The notes under the pieces were generated by a model that saw nothing but the letters and a program-made list of their open reading frames with translations, searched no databases and was not told the DNA's origin. From assembly GCA_000961805.1 (NCBI GenBank), contig LADV01000022.1, forward strand, positions 1 through 64,000: DNA of 64,000 bases. Reading direction: 5' to 3'. Numbering within the stretch: position 1 is the first letter of the stretch; every line of letters begins with the position of its first letter. This DNA comes from Peptococcaceae bacterium BRH_c23. GTDB lineage: Bacteria; Bacillota_B; Desulfitobacteriia; Desulfitobacteriales; Desulfitobacteriaceae. The position numbers and the translations under genes were made by a program. Shown here in pieces: positions 9,025-18,358 of this stretch.

Positions 9025-10197
9025 TTAAATCCTTGCGACACCGGAATCTCTTGCTGCCTTTGCAACAGCTGCTGCCACCGCCTTTCCCACTCTAGGATCA
9101 AATGGATCGGGGATGACATACTCCGGCTTCAGTTCCGTTACGGTAATCAAGTCTGCGATCGCCATAGCTGCTGCAATCTTCATCTCATCATTGATGTCAC
9201 TTGCCCTTACATCCAAAGCTCCTCTGAATATTCCAGGGAAAGCAAGTATATTATTGATCTGGTTAGCAAAGTCCGAGCGTCCTGTGCCAATCACCTTTGC
9301 TCCTGCTGCTCTTGCGATATCCGGCATTATTTCCGGGGTTGGATTGGCCATTGCGAAAATAATTGGGTCTTTTGCCATACTCTGAACCATTTCCTTTGTT
9401 ACGACCCCCGGAGCAGACACACCGATAAATACATCCGCACCAACCATTACATCCTTTAATAAGCCTTTTTTCATTTGAAGATTGGAAATCTTAGCCATTT
9501 CTGCTTTTTCCGGATTCAAGTTTTCCCTGCCCTCGTAAATTGCACCCTTGGTATCACAGAGGATGACCTTTTTCATCCCCATGCTCATCAAGAGCTTGGT
9601 AACCGCTATACCAGCAGCTCCCGAACCATTGACAACAACCTCAACGTCTTGAATATCTTTTTTTAGGAGTTTGAGGGCATTCAACATGGCCGCTACCGTG
9701 ACAACTGCTGTCCCATGCTGATCATCATGGAAAATGGGAATATCACAGTTCTCTTTTAACCTCCTCTCTATTTCGAAACATCTCGGTGCCGATATATCCT
9801 CCAGATTCACCCCACCGAAGCTTCCGGCAAGCAGCCTTACAGTATTTACAATATCATCCACGTTTTTGGATCGGATGCACAGCGGGAAAGCATCCACGTT
9901 CCCAAAAGTCTTGAATAGTACGCACTTGCCCTCCATCACAGGCATTCCTGCTTCCGGGCCTATATCTCCCAGTCCGAGCACCGCGGTTCCATCAGTAACA
10001 ACCGCTACCAAATTCCATCTCCGGGTATAGGTATAGGACAGGTCCACATCCTTTTGTATTGCCAAGCAGGGTTCTGCAACTCCTGGCGTGTACGCTAGCG
10101 AAAGGTCCCTTTTGCTAACTACCGGGACAGCGCTGATGACTTCGATTTTGCCCTTCCATTCTCGATGGGCATTGAGTGATTCTTCTTGAATTGTCAT
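9025..10197 (-). CDS. NAD(P)-dependent malic enzyme
   Basis: Oxidatively decarboxylates malate to pyruvate and CO2. The 390-residue, short bacterial form shows the N-terminal SLAYTPGVAEPC motif with the catalytic Tyr, TDGTAVLGLGDIGPEAGMPV, metal and substrate residues in ISAPRCFEIERRL and IFHDDQHGTA, and a Rossmann site VVVNGSGAAGIA. It is the first gene of the operon and lies downstream of a promoter and operator region (10198-10425). Together with the LarA1 racemase and the E1-E2-E3 complex it would allow 2-hydroxy-dicarboxylates such as malate to feed acetyl-CoA. Coenzyme preference is not clear from sequence. Confidence 0.95.
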   Translation of the reverse strand: MTIQEESLNAHREWKGKIEVISAVPVVSKRDLSLAYTPGVAEPCLAIQKDVDLSYTYTRRWNLVAVVTDGTAVLGLGDIGPEAGMPVMEGKCVLFKTFGNVDAFPLCIRSKNVDDIVNTVRLLAGSFGGVNLEDISAPRCFEIERRLKENCDIPIFHDDQHGTAVVTVAAMLNALKLLKKDIQDVEVVVNGSGAAGIAVTKLLMSMGMKKVILCDTKGAIYEGRENLNPEKAEMAKISNLQMKKGLLKDVMVGADVFIGVSAPGVVTKEMVQSMAKDPIIFAMANPTPEIMPDIARAAGAKVIGTGRSDFANQINNILAFPGIFRGALDVRASDINDEMKIAAAMAIADLITVTELKPEYVIPDPFDPRVGKAVAAAVAKAARDSGVARI

Positions 10198-10278
10198 AGT
10201 TTTGATCCTCTTTCCTTCTCATTAATAATTTGATGATGAGTTCACTAATAGCTCATGAAGATATGTTTAATTGTATTA

Positions 10279-10380
10279 TGGTATGACCTTTAATATTAAT
10301 TATTTTGCACTTCGTACAAAAGAATACTCATATATATTCCTTAATCAACTCTTTTATACTATTATAGTATTGTCATACCA
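10279..10380 (-). promoter_or_regulatory. Promoter and paired GntR/FadR-type operators upstream of malic enzyme
   Basis: TTGTCATACCA (10370-10380) fits the FadR-subfamily consensus TNGTNNNACNA, and TGGTATGACC (10279-10288) is a second, near-consensus copy in opposite orientation. A minus-strand TATAAT lies at 10361-10366, directly downstream of the first operator, so a bound repressor would cover the promoter. The regulator is probably the product of 10426-11121. No good -35 was found. Confidence 0.5.
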
Positions 10381-10425
10381 TTAACATATCACAATCTCAT
10401 TTCTATTTCAACGTATCATTAAATA

Positions 10426-11121
10426 TTATTCTTCTTCAATTCCCTGAACATTTTTGAACGCCTCTTCAAGATGTTTTTTCATCAACTCTGCAGCCTTTTC
10501 TTCGTCACCGGCCTTTACAGCCTCAAAAATCTCTCTGTGATGTTTAAGTCCTATCCTCGTATCCTTCATGTTTATTAACGCAGCCTCCCTTGTAGAGTTT
10601 AACAAATCACCGCACATGTTTAATATCTTCGACATAGCAATGTTCTCAGCTGCTGTGGCTAATGCATTGTGAAATTGATTGTCCCCCTTAATCCCGATAC
10701 CGCCTTCATCAATTTCCTTTTTCATTAAATCAAGAGACTTCTCTATATCGGCAGCTTTATCAGCATTTATCCTGCGTGCTGCCAATTTAGCTATTTCGGT
10801 TTCGAGTAATAGTCTCACCTCAATAAGTTCAACCATAAGCTTCTTATCCTGAAATAAAATGCTGGAAAAAGGATCAATGACATTACTTAGTGTTATTTCT
10901 TTAATATAGGTTCCGTCTCCAACTTTTGATTCGATAAACCCCATTATTTCTAATGATCGAAGCGCCTCCCGAATTGCAGTCCTGCTCACATTCAGTTCAA
11001 CTGCCAGTTCTCTTTCTGTTGGAAGTCGGTCACCAGGCTTTAACGATCCGTTATTAATTAAATTGGTAAGCTGTTTGACAATTCCTTCATATAACCTTGT
11101 TTTCGTCAATGGTACTAACAT
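10426..11121 (-). CDS. FadR-subfamily GntR transcriptional regulator
   Basis: 231-residue DNA-binding regulator. The N-terminal winged helix-turn-helix is clear (KPGDRLPTERELAVELNVSR, residues about 29-48, then TAIREALRSLEIMGFIESK), followed by the all-helical FCD domain that usually binds a carboxylic acid and a metal through conserved Asp and His residues. FCD members commonly respond to lactate, malate-like acids, gluconate or other sugar acids, which suits an operon with malic enzyme and LarA. The start ATG at 11121 follows GGGAGGTACCT. It ends about 230 bases before the malic enzyme gene, with operator-like sites between, so it probably controls that operon and perhaps itself. Confidence 0.92.
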   Translation of the reverse strand: MLVPLTKTRLYEGIVKQLTNLINNGSLKPGDRLPTERELAVELNVSRTAIREALRSLEIMGFIESKVGDGTYIKEITLSNVIDPFSSILFQDKKLMVELIEVRLLLETEIAKLAARRINADKAADIEKSLDLMKKEIDEGGIGIKGDNQFHNALATAAENIAMSKILNMCGDLLNSTREAALINMKDTRIGLKHHREIFEAVKAGDEEKAAELMKKHLEEAFKNVQGIEEE

Positions 11122-11136
11122 AGGTACCTCCCAAAT

Positions 11137-11212
11137 CAGTTGACTTCAGGTTAATGATAGCAAATATTTGGTTCTTTGTCTAATGGTGATATCATTAGAC
11201 GAGAGTCAACTG
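11137..11212. promoter_or_regulatory. Nested inverted repeats upstream of the GntR gene
   Basis: Outer arms CAGTTGACT (11137-11145) and AGTCAACTG (11204-11212) are perfect 9-base complements, and they enclose a second perfect pair, GTCTAATG (11178-11185) and CATTAGAC (11193-11200). The block lies between ADH1 and the GntR gene, where the GntR promoter must be. There is no T-tract, so an operator or a transcript structure is more likely than a terminator. Confidence 0.5.
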
Positions 11213-11249
11213 CGCAAAGGGATTCATCTTAATACCTTACTAGCCCAAT

Positions 11250-12293
11250 TCAGCTTTCAGATATGAACAGTGCTTTTATACCTCGTTCCGCCTCAAGATC
11301 ATTAAATACCTTCTTCCATTCATTGATGGTTGTCTTGTGGGTGATCACTTTGTTCAGGTCCTTATTGGTGTTGGCAATAAGTGAGAGTGCCTTGTCCCAG
11401 GATGTGTAGCTTGAACTCATGTTAAATGAAATATCAAGAACCTTATATATCGCTGCATTCCATGGGAAGTTGACTGTCTCCCTCGCGCTTATCCCTATTA
11501 CTGATATCCTTCCGCATTTCCTTACCATTTCTACACATTGAGCTATGGCTGGTCCCGATCCACTGGTCTCTATTACTAAGTCCGCACCTCTTCCCTTGGT
11601 CAGTTCCATTATCCGTTCCACTGCATTTTCTTTTTCTACATTTATTATATAATCAGCACCCAGTGCTTCTGCTGCTTCAAACCTTATCTGTTCACACGCA
11701 CTCATTCCTGTGATTGCTACCTTTGCTGCTCCCATCGATTTAGCAACGAACGCCGCCAAAATCCCTATAGGACCTGCTCCTGTTATCACCACAAAGTCCT
11801 GACACTCTATTCTGCCTCTTTCTACTACCTGGTGCACTGTTATCGCCATCGGTTCTGCCAGGGCCGCAAGCTCGTAGGACAACCCTTCGGGTATCTTGTG
11901 CAGAAGCATTGCAGGCATTACCAAGCAATCGGTAAACGCTCCGTTGATTCCCCATCCAGGTGACCTCTTACTCGCGCAAATCTGGACTTTTCCCTGCCTG
12001 CACATCTCACATACTCCGCAGGCCATGGAATGCGGTTCTGCGACCACCCTATCTCCGAGCTTGAATCCCTTGACGTTTTTCCCTATCTCAACGATCTCTC
12101 CCGAAAACTCGTGCCCCATTACTACAGGAGGCCAGTATGGAAACTGATCATGCCATATATGGAGATCTGTCCCGCATACCCCTGCTGCCTTTACCTTTAT
12201 GAGCACCCAGTCATCATTGGGCAACTTCGGTACCGCAATGTCCCTAATTTCCATATTGCCGCTACCCTTAGCAACTTTCATCAATGCTTTCAT
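11250..12293 (-). CDS. Zinc-dependent alcohol/polyol dehydrogenase ADH1 (MDR superfamily)
   Basis: Medium-chain dehydrogenase expected to oxidise a secondary alcohol of a sugar or polyol with NAD(P). The 347-residue protein has the catalytic zinc region CGTDLHIWHD and GHEFSGEIVEIG, the structural zinc cysteines in ACGVCEMCRQGKVQIC, and the nucleotide-binding GAGPIGILAA. It resembles sorbitol and threonine dehydrogenases; the substrate is not evident. Its ATG overlaps the LarA2 stop codon as ATGA (12290-12293), so translation is coupled. A close paralogue lies at 51514-52581, also at the 3' end of a transporter operon. It closes the operon that begins at 19330. Confidence 0.92.
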   Translation of the reverse strand: MKALMKVAKGSGNMEIRDIAVPKLPNDDWVLIKVKAAGVCGTDLHIWHDQFPYWPPVVMGHEFSGEIVEIGKNVKGFKLGDRVVAEPHSMACGVCEMCRQGKVQICASKRSPGWGINGAFTDCLVMPAMLLHKIPEGLSYELAALAEPMAITVHQVVERGRIECQDFVVITGAGPIGILAAFVAKSMGAAKVAITGMSACEQIRFEAAEALGADYIINVEKENAVERIMELTKGRGADLVIETSGSGPAIAQCVEMVRKCGRISVIGISARETVNFPWNAAIYKVLDISFNMSSSYTSWDKALSLIANTNKDLNKVITHKTTINEWKKVFNDLEAERGIKALFISES

Positions 12294-13600
12294 ACTAACC
12301 TCCCCATAATGCGGTTTCCTTTGCTTCTTTGCAAATTCAACAGGTCTCCATTCTTACTAAAATTTAATTTTATTGCAATACCGCATAGGTCTAGTTTATC
12401 ATTCTTCAATGCTTCATCTTTCAATGCTTCAGAGATATAAAACTCATTCAGAGACAACGTATTCTTAATCCAAACCATTTTGACCCCCCCTTTTTCAATT
12501 TGGGTACATGTCTTAATGGCGCATTTTATGGCAGTTTCGTCACTTGGCATGACGATTGGAATCTTTACAGCATTTGTTTCCGAGCTTGTTATTGCATTTG
12601 GATATGTCTGATCAAAATCCATTTTATCAAACATTTTCCTGCAGGTTATATCAGCAAGTCCAAAACCATTGGCGTTATGATGGGATTTATCGGTCAGATC
12701 AAGTACAACGATTCTTTCTGCATTGGGCTTCCAGAATCCCAAGGTTGACGACCGCCCTATGACGTTGGAATCCATACCGGTGCCGCTTATGTCCTTGCCC
12801 ATTTCTTCAACCAGTATTACATCAACCCTTTCAAAGGGAATAGCGGGTATTAGCGCTTTTGCTTCGCAGAGAAGCTTTGGCTCCTCTGCTTCAATTTCCT
12901 CTGCAGGAATTGCCACTATTTTATAAGTTCCATGAAATGCGTTTTCTATAATTCCAAGGCCAAAAATTATATTTGTTTTTTCTAAGGATACCTTTGCCAT
13001 ATCATAAACATTTTTCGACATCTTCGGAAGTCCCAGTTGGTGGCATATTGAAGCACCCTTCTGTTTCCCCAGTCCTATTGCAATCATCTTCATTAGGCCA
13101 CTTTCGTATGGCCCCCTGAAGTCAGTATGCGGCTTTATCCTGCCGACAGGTATAAGGCAATCAGCTTCAAACGCATAATTGTCCATATACACAGGAATCC
13201 CAGTTTCTGTTATTCCGATTTGGGTTGTCTCCATAGATGATTTAATCGGGACACCTATGTTTTCTTCGGTTACTCCAAACGTTGCTAGTACCTCCTGCTG
13301 CCCTTGGCCGGTTGCACCTCCATGGCTGCCCATTGCCGGTACTATGAAAGGTTTGCCACCCTTTTCCTTTATACAATTTGTCATTGTTCTAATAATTAGT
13401 GCCAGATTGGCTATTTCCCTGCTTCCAATGGCTATTGCCACGGTATCTCCCTGCTTGATGCTGCTTAGGGTATTTTCTCTGCTCAGTTCATTAATTACTA
13501 CCTTTTCTATATCCTTTAACTGATTGCAGGGAAACTGGAATTTTACTTTTAACATTTCTGGTATTTGTATATCTGCCAGAAGTTCTTGCAGTATTCCCAT
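12290..13600 (-). CDS. Divergent LarA-family (DUF2088) protein, LarA2
   Basis: 436-residue relative of nickel-pincer racemases, clearly in a different branch from LarA1. Probable equivalents of the LarA catalytic and nickel ligands are H93 in AMGSHGGATGQG, H158 in RIKPHTDFRGP, K171 in ESGLMKMIAIGLGK and H187 in ICHQLGLP; the spacing His-Lys-His is close to that of LarA. Family members characterised so far are racemases or epimerases of 2-hydroxy acids, including a gluconate 2-epimerase, so an aldonate epimerase role is plausible here, between AOR2 and a polyol-type dehydrogenase. Activity is unproven, and the branch may have another function. The start ATG 13600 follows AAGGAG. Confidence 0.75.
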   Translation of the reverse strand: MGILQELLADIQIPEMLKVKFQFPCNQLKDIEKVVINELSRENTLSSIKQGDTVAIAIGSREIANLALIIRTMTNCIKEKGGKPFIVPAMGSHGGATGQGQQEVLATFGVTEENIGVPIKSSMETTQIGITETGIPVYMDNYAFEADCLIPVGRIKPHTDFRGPYESGLMKMIAIGLGKQKGASICHQLGLPKMSKNVYDMAKVSLEKTNIIFGLGIIENAFHGTYKIVAIPAEEIEAEEPKLLCEAKALIPAIPFERVDVILVEEMGKDISGTGMDSNVIGRSSTLGFWKPNAERIVVLDLTDKSHHNANGFGLADITCRKMFDKMDFDQTYPNAITSSETNAVKIPIVMPSDETAIKCAIKTCTQIEKGGVKMVWIKNTLSLNEFYISEALKDEALKNDKLDLCGIAIKLNFSKNGDLLNLQRSKGNRIMGRLV

Positions 13601-13662
13601 TTTGAATTCTCCTTAATCTATAAATAAGCTTACTCCAAGCCATACTCGACTCTCGCCTTCAA

Positions 13663-15585
13663 TTATCTTAATTCTTCGTTGGTCCAGCCTATGCCAAGTT
13701 CATAGAGCTTGCCTTTTACAGGTATTCCATTAACTCCATCCCATCCCATCATTTCATAGTATAAGGTAATGGACTCCTCAAATTCCGCTCTGTCCATCTT
13801 TGAACCTTTAAGTGCTCCCCCTTTCAGTTCTTCAAACAACCTATCGGGAAGTGTGTCGTCTTCCCTCGTCAGTCCATGCTTTAAGTTAAAGCACCTTGTC
13901 ATGGTGGTAGCCCTTTCTCCTAATTTCATTAACTCTAGAAGACTTGTATCCCATCCCGTTGCAGCAGCCACAACTTCCACCAACTGGTTTACCTTCATAG
14001 TCCTTACGGGTTCTGCAACGAAAATACATATATCAAGACATTCAAACATGCTCCAATAGTGCTGCAGATATGTGAAAAGCTGCACCTTTTCTCCGCCTAG
14101 GCTGAGGCTGGGTACGGGGTCAAGCAGTCCCATTGGATATAAAGACTTCAAAAATACATTCGGATCGTCTGCAGTGTGGCTGTACCCTGTCAGTGCTGAG
14201 TCAAAAGCTCCATCATGTTCATGCTGTAAGTGATCCGCGCCTGTAGGTGACACTGCATAGGCAAGTCCTACTCCGTATTTTGCTCTGGGCTCTGCCATAG
14301 CAAATTCCTGCCCTTTAACCTGCATGGCATATTTCTCCGAACCCTTTCCTATCTTACGGGCGGCACCCAATGAGCCCTCTGCCAATACATCTCCGAATCC
14401 TTTCCTGTAGGCCATCATTTCCAAAATCTTAAGCATGGCCTCTGCATTGCCAAATTTGAGTTCTATTCCCTCCGTATCTTCTATTGTGATGAGTCCCTTT
14501 TCATAGCACTCCATCGCAAAGGAGATCGTTGCACTGGCGGATACAGTATCAAGTCCCAACCTGTTGCATACCTCGTGTGCCTTTGGACCTGCATACATGT
14601 CACTTACTCCGCACAATGAGCCAAAACCCGCTAGAGTTTCAAATTCGGGCCCTCCATATTTGGGATCTATTTTATATGGCTTTTCAGCCTTTAACACCTG
14701 CTTACACCTTATCGGACATGCATAGCAACCTTCAGTCTTGATTTTCAATTCCTGATGCAACTTCTCAACGTCATAGTCAAGACCTGCAAAAGTTCCTGTG
14801 GTAAAGTTTAATGTGGGAAGCGACCCTGCCGCCTGTGCTCCGAAATAGTAATCAGTGGTTCCATGTTTGTGCTGGCCATTGTTGTCTGCATTTTTGGGGT
14901 AGTTTTCGGCAAAGTACTTAGCTATTGACTTAAGCTTTTCAGGGTCTGCAAATTCTAGCTTATTGGTTCCCCTAACAACTATTGCCTTAAGTTTTTTTGA
15001 TCCCATTACAGCACCCATCCCTGTCCTGCCATGATAATGACTCAGATCGTGTGCTATAGCAGCTATTTTAACAAGGTTTTCTCCTGCAGGACCAATTATT
15101 AGTGTTTTTATCCTGCTATCTCCGAGTTCCTGCTTTATGGCCTCATCCGCATCTCCAGTCTCTTTTCCCCAGATTTGTGCCGCATCTCTTATCTCAACTT
15201 CACCATTATTTATAGAAATGTATACAGGTGATTGGGATTTTCCTTCTATTATTAATGCATCATATCCTGCAAATTTAAGTTCTGGTCCCCAGAACCCTCC
15301 CGATTCGGATTCTCCATAGAAACCTGTCAAGGGTGATTTTGCCCCCACCGAATGCCTTCCAAGTCCTGGAACAGGTGCTCCTGTAATAACACTGGTCGTA
15401 ATTATAAGCTTATTTTCCTCACCCAGAGGATCAGCATCCTTAGGCACTTCCTTAAGGAGAAAGTAGCTTATTATGCCTCTTCCCCCCATATACCTTCTGA
15501 AAAACTTCACACCTGGCTCCTCAACCTTTATTTCCTTTGTTGTGAGGTTGATTCTTAGAATCTTTCCGTTGTATCCGTATGGCAT
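13663..15585 (-). CDS. Aldehyde ferredoxin oxidoreductase family protein AOR2
   Basis: Complete 640-residue tungsten/molybdopterin oxidoreductase. It starts MPYGYNGKILRINLTTKE at ATG 15585 behind AGGGGTG, in line with AOR3 and AOR4; a longer frame from 15657 has no support. The [4Fe-4S] cysteines are in GCYACPIRCKQV (C-X2-C-X3-C) with a late cysteine in LDICIF; GGPEFETL and SPTGADHLQHEHDG supply the glutamate and histidine that line the active site in the Pyrococcus enzyme. It lies directly behind an ABC importer and ahead of LarA2 and ADH1, so a sugar-derived aldehyde or aldose is the likely substrate. Unlike AOR3 and AOR4 it has no adjacent MoaD-like gene; the one at 20683 could serve it. 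Confidence 0.93.
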   Translation of the reverse strand: MPYGYNGKILRINLTTKEIKVEEPGVKFFRRYMGGRGIISYFLLKEVPKDADPLGEENKLIITTSVITGAPVPGLGRHSVGAKSPLTGFYGESESGGFWGPELKFAGYDALIIEGKSQSPVYISINNGEVEIRDAAQIWGKETGDADEAIKQELGDSRIKTLIIGPAGENLVKIAAIAHDLSHYHGRTGMGAVMGSKKLKAIVVRGTNKLEFADPEKLKSIAKYFAENYPKNADNNGQHKHGTTDYYFGAQAAGSLPTLNFTTGTFAGLDYDVEKLHQELKIKTEGCYACPIRCKQVLKAEKPYKIDPKYGGPEFETLAGFGSLCGVSDMYAGPKAHEVCNRLGLDTVSASATISFAMECYEKGLITIEDTEGIELKFGNAEAMLKILEMMAYRKGFGDVLAEGSLGAARKIGKGSEKYAMQVKGQEFAMAEPRAKYGVGLAYAVSPTGADHLQHEHDGAFDSALTGYSHTADDPNVFLKSLYPMGLLDPVPSLSLGGEKVQLFTYLQHYWSMFECLDICIFVAEPVRTMKVNQLVEVVAAATGWDTSLLELMKLGERATTMTRCFNLKHGLTREDDTLPDRLFEELKGGALKGSKMDRAEFEESITLYYEMMGWDGVNGIPVKGKLYELGIGWTNEELR

Positions 15586-15685
15586 GTTTTTCACCCCTAC
15601 TTTTTTATTCAAGATCAATAATATGCCTCTAATATAAACCTTCCCGGTGATAGCCAATGATTTTTAATCACAGGGAATTGTTAAA

Positions 15686-16672
15686 CTAGCTTTTTGCAGA
15701 TTCAGTGTTGGACTGTGCAGATATAAAAACTGCTATAAGTATTATTAGACCCTTCAATATAAACTGCCAGTAAGATGATACATTCAGAAGGTTCAAACCG
15801 TTACTCAGTACACCCATTATTAAAGCACCAACTAGCGTCTGGTAAATTTTCCCTTCTCCACCACTCAGTTTTGTACCACCGATTACAACTGCAGCTATTG
15901 CATCAAGTTCATAGCCGCTGCCAGCTGTAGGCTGCCCTGAATTTAATCTTGAAGCGAGAATTATTCCGCTCATCGCTGCTGTCAAACCGCAAATAACGTA
16001 TACAATTGTAGTATAAAATTTGACATTAATACCAGAAAGCCTCACTGCTTCTTCATTTCCACCAATTGCATATATATATCTGCCCATCCTAGTATAGTTA
16101 AGCATTATATGGAATATTATATAAACTACTGCCACAATCAAGACAGAAACTGAAATTGGACCAACATAACCTTTTCCTATTGCTTGAAAGCTTTGAGGAA
16201 AATTAGCAACAGGTAACCCCTTTGTTAGAAGGAACCCAACTCCTCTAACTATTGTCATCATAGCAAGTGTTACTATAAAAAAAGGAATATTAAGCCTAGT
16301 GATTATTAAACCGTTAATCAACCCAACTATTGCACCTAATAACAACCCTAAAACTATTGATAACCCTACAGGTATACCACTTGTCAACAATATCGCTGTT
16401 ACAACACCCACAAGACCTGCTATTGATCCTACAGAGAGGTCTATTCCCCCGGTTAGAAGTACGACTGTCATACCTGCTGCAACAATAGCAATCATTGTAA
16501 CCTGTCGTCCAACGTTAGATAAATTTGTACCCGTTAAAAAATCATCGGATGCTAATGCTATCCCTAAACATAAAATTATTAAAACAAGTACAGTGCCGTA
16601 GTTTGATAGAATGTTGTTAAAATATCTTTTTATTTTTACAGAACTTAGATTTGCTCCATTAATTTCTGCCAT
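15686..16672 (-). CDS. Sugar ABC transporter permease (RbsC family)
   Basis: 328-residue hydrophobic membrane protein of the ribose/xylose/galactose permease family. Several transmembrane helices are evident, together with the family motif GGIDLSVGSIAGLVG (residues about 75-89) and the cytoplasmic coupling region GGNEEAVRLSGINV. The segment DAIAAVVIGGTKLSGGEG is also typical. It starts at 16672 behind GGAGG, 38 bases after the ATPase gene, and forms an importer with the products of 16711-18207 and 18359-19330. The substrate is probably a monosaccharide or polyol. Confidence 0.94.
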   Translation of the reverse strand: MAEINGANLSSVKIKRYFNNILSNYGTVLVLIILCLGIALASDDFLTGTNLSNVGRQVTMIAIVAAGMTVVLLTGGIDLSVGSIAGLVGVVTAILLTSGIPVGLSIVLGLLLGAIVGLINGLIITRLNIPFFIVTLAMMTIVRGVGFLLTKGLPVANFPQSFQAIGKGYVGPISVSVLIVAVVYIIFHIMLNYTRMGRYIYAIGGNEEAVRLSGINVKFYTTIVYVICGLTAAMSGIILASRLNSGQPTAGSGYELDAIAAVVIGGTKLSGGEGKIYQTLVGALIMGVLSNGLNLLNVSSYWQFILKGLIILIAVFISAQSNTESAKS

Positions 16673-16710
16673 TTAAATAAACCTCCAATTAAGTATTTAA
16701 ATAATGAAAC

Positions 16711-18207
16711 TCATTTTTCTTTCATAACCCCTGCAGCATAGTGAAGAATTTTTTCCTGAGTTGCTTCTTCTCTAGAAAGTTCACCAGCAACATGGCCCTC
16801 ATTCATAATCAGTATCCTGTCACTGATTCCCAAAATTTCCGGCAACTCCGAGGAAATCACAATTATCGTTATCCCATCAGCGACAAGTTGGTTCATCAAA
16901 TTATAAATTTCAAATTTTGCCCCTACATCTATTCCTCTGGTAGGTTCATCAAAAATCAAAACCTTAGGATTAGTGAACATCCACTTGGCCAAAACAACTT
17001 TCTGTTGATTTCCACCACTCAGGTTGATAACTTTCTGTGAAGCACTCGGAGTCTTTATTTTGAGATTGCTCATATATTTTCGAGCAACATCTTCTTCGTA
17101 TTTTTTAAATAACATAAGTCTTCTTAAAACTTCTTTCAGACTTACTAAGGTTATATTCTTATAAATCTCCAGACCTAGCACTAGCCCCTGTCTCTTCCTA
17201 TCCTCAGAAACCAGACCTATGCCAGCCCTGATAGCATCTCTGATATTTCTGATGTTTACCTTTTTACCTTCAATAAATATTTCTCCCGAGCTAATCGGAT
17301 CTGCGCCGAATATAGCCCTTACAAGCTCCGTCCTGCCAGATCCTACCAGACCTGAAATTCCTAATATTTCCCCCTTGTATGCTTTCAAGTTTATATCATA
17401 AAGAATACCTGTTTGATTAAGATTTTTTACTTCTAGTGTTAATTCCTTCCTACATCTTTCAACTCTCGCGAGTTCAATTAATTCTCTTCCTACCATCATT
17501 TTTATAAGATAGGACTTATCTATGCTCTTGGTTAACTCCGTCCCTATGGTTTTACCATCTCTTAAAACCGTTACACTGTCTGCTATTCTAAATATTTCTT
17601 CAAGTCTGTGGGAAATATATACTATTGTCACTTCATGTTTCTTCAATTCTTTTATAACATCAAACAATGAATCTATCTCTGTATTAGTAAGAGTAGCAGT
17701 AGGTTCATCCATGATAATAATACTTGCATTCCATGAAATAGCTTTTGCGATTTCAACCATTTGCATCTGGGCTACACTCAGTTTTTTAACCAGAGTTTTT
17801 ACATTTATTTTAAAATGAAGCCTATCACAAATTTCTTCAGCATCGCTATAAATTTTCTTCCAGTTAATAATACCTAGGCTTTTAATCATTGGTTCTCTGC
17901 CTAGATAAATGTTTTCTGCAATACTTAGATTAGGATTTAAAAAGAACTCTTGATAAATTATGCTTATACCGAATCCTTTTGCAACATGCGGATTATCAAT
18001 AGTTACTTCTTGATCATTAATAAATAATTTACCAGAAGTTTTTTGTATAGCTCCTGCGAAAATTTTCATAAGTGTTGATTTCCCAGCACCGTTTTCCCCA
18101 CACAACGCTCTTACTTCTCCCTTGGCAACCTCAAAGGTGACATTTTCAAGTGCTACAGCACCAGGGTATACCTTGGTAATGTTTTCCATTCGTATAATTG
18201 TTTCCAT
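16711..18207 (-). CDS. Sugar ABC transporter ATPase (RbsA family)
   Basis: 498-residue double ATPase that powers the importer. The first nucleotide-binding domain has Walker A GENGAGKSTLMK (about residue 37), signature LSVAQMQMVEIAKA and Walker B IIIMDEPTATL. The second has the degenerate Walker A GLVGSGRTELVRA typical of this family, LSGGNQQKVVLAKW and VLIFDEPTRGID. I place the start at ATG 18207, seven bases after GGAGAG, not at the in-frame ATG 18234. A stable stem-loop (18299-18340) separates it from the binding-protein gene. Confidence 0.95.
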   Translation of the reverse strand: METIIRMENITKVYPGAVALENVTFEVAKGEVRALCGENGAGKSTLMKIFAGAIQKTSGKLFINDQEVTIDNPHVAKGFGISIIYQEFFLNPNLSIAENIYLGREPMIKSLGIINWKKIYSDAEEICDRLHFKINVKTLVKKLSVAQMQMVEIAKAISWNASIIIMDEPTATLTNTEIDSLFDVIKELKKHEVTIVYISHRLEEIFRIADSVTVLRDGKTIGTELTKSIDKSYLIKMMVGRELIELARVERCRKELTLEVKNLNQTGILYDINLKAYKGEILGISGLVGSGRTELVRAIFGADPISSGEIFIEGKKVNIRNIRDAIRAGIGLVSEDRKRQGLVLGLEIYKNITLVSLKEVLRRLMLFKKYEEDVARKYMSNLKIKTPSASQKVINLSGGNQQKVVLAKWMFTNPKVLIFDEPTRGIDVGAKFEIYNLMNQLVADGITIIVISSELPEILGISDRILIMNEGHVAGELSREEATQEKILHYAAGVMKEK

Positions 18208-18298
18208 ACAAATCTCTCCTACCTTTGGGATCAAACTTATAATATGTTGGGGGTTATAACAGACTTCATCTTCTTCTAATTACCCGCCATATGCCTGA

Positions 18299-18340
18299 TA
18301 ATTAAGTACGAGGAGCATATTATCCCCTCATACTTAATTA
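18299..18340 (-). repeat. Intercistronic stem-loop between binding-protein and ATPase genes
   Basis: The arms TAATTAAGTACGAGG (18299-18313) and CCTCATACTTAATTA (18326-18340) pair at 14 of 15 positions around a 12-base loop. No T-tract follows. Such hairpins after a binding-protein gene often protect the upstream mRNA or reduce read-through, so that more binding protein than membrane components is made. Confidence 0.6.
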
Positions 18341-18358
18341 CAAGCTATTAACCTATTA

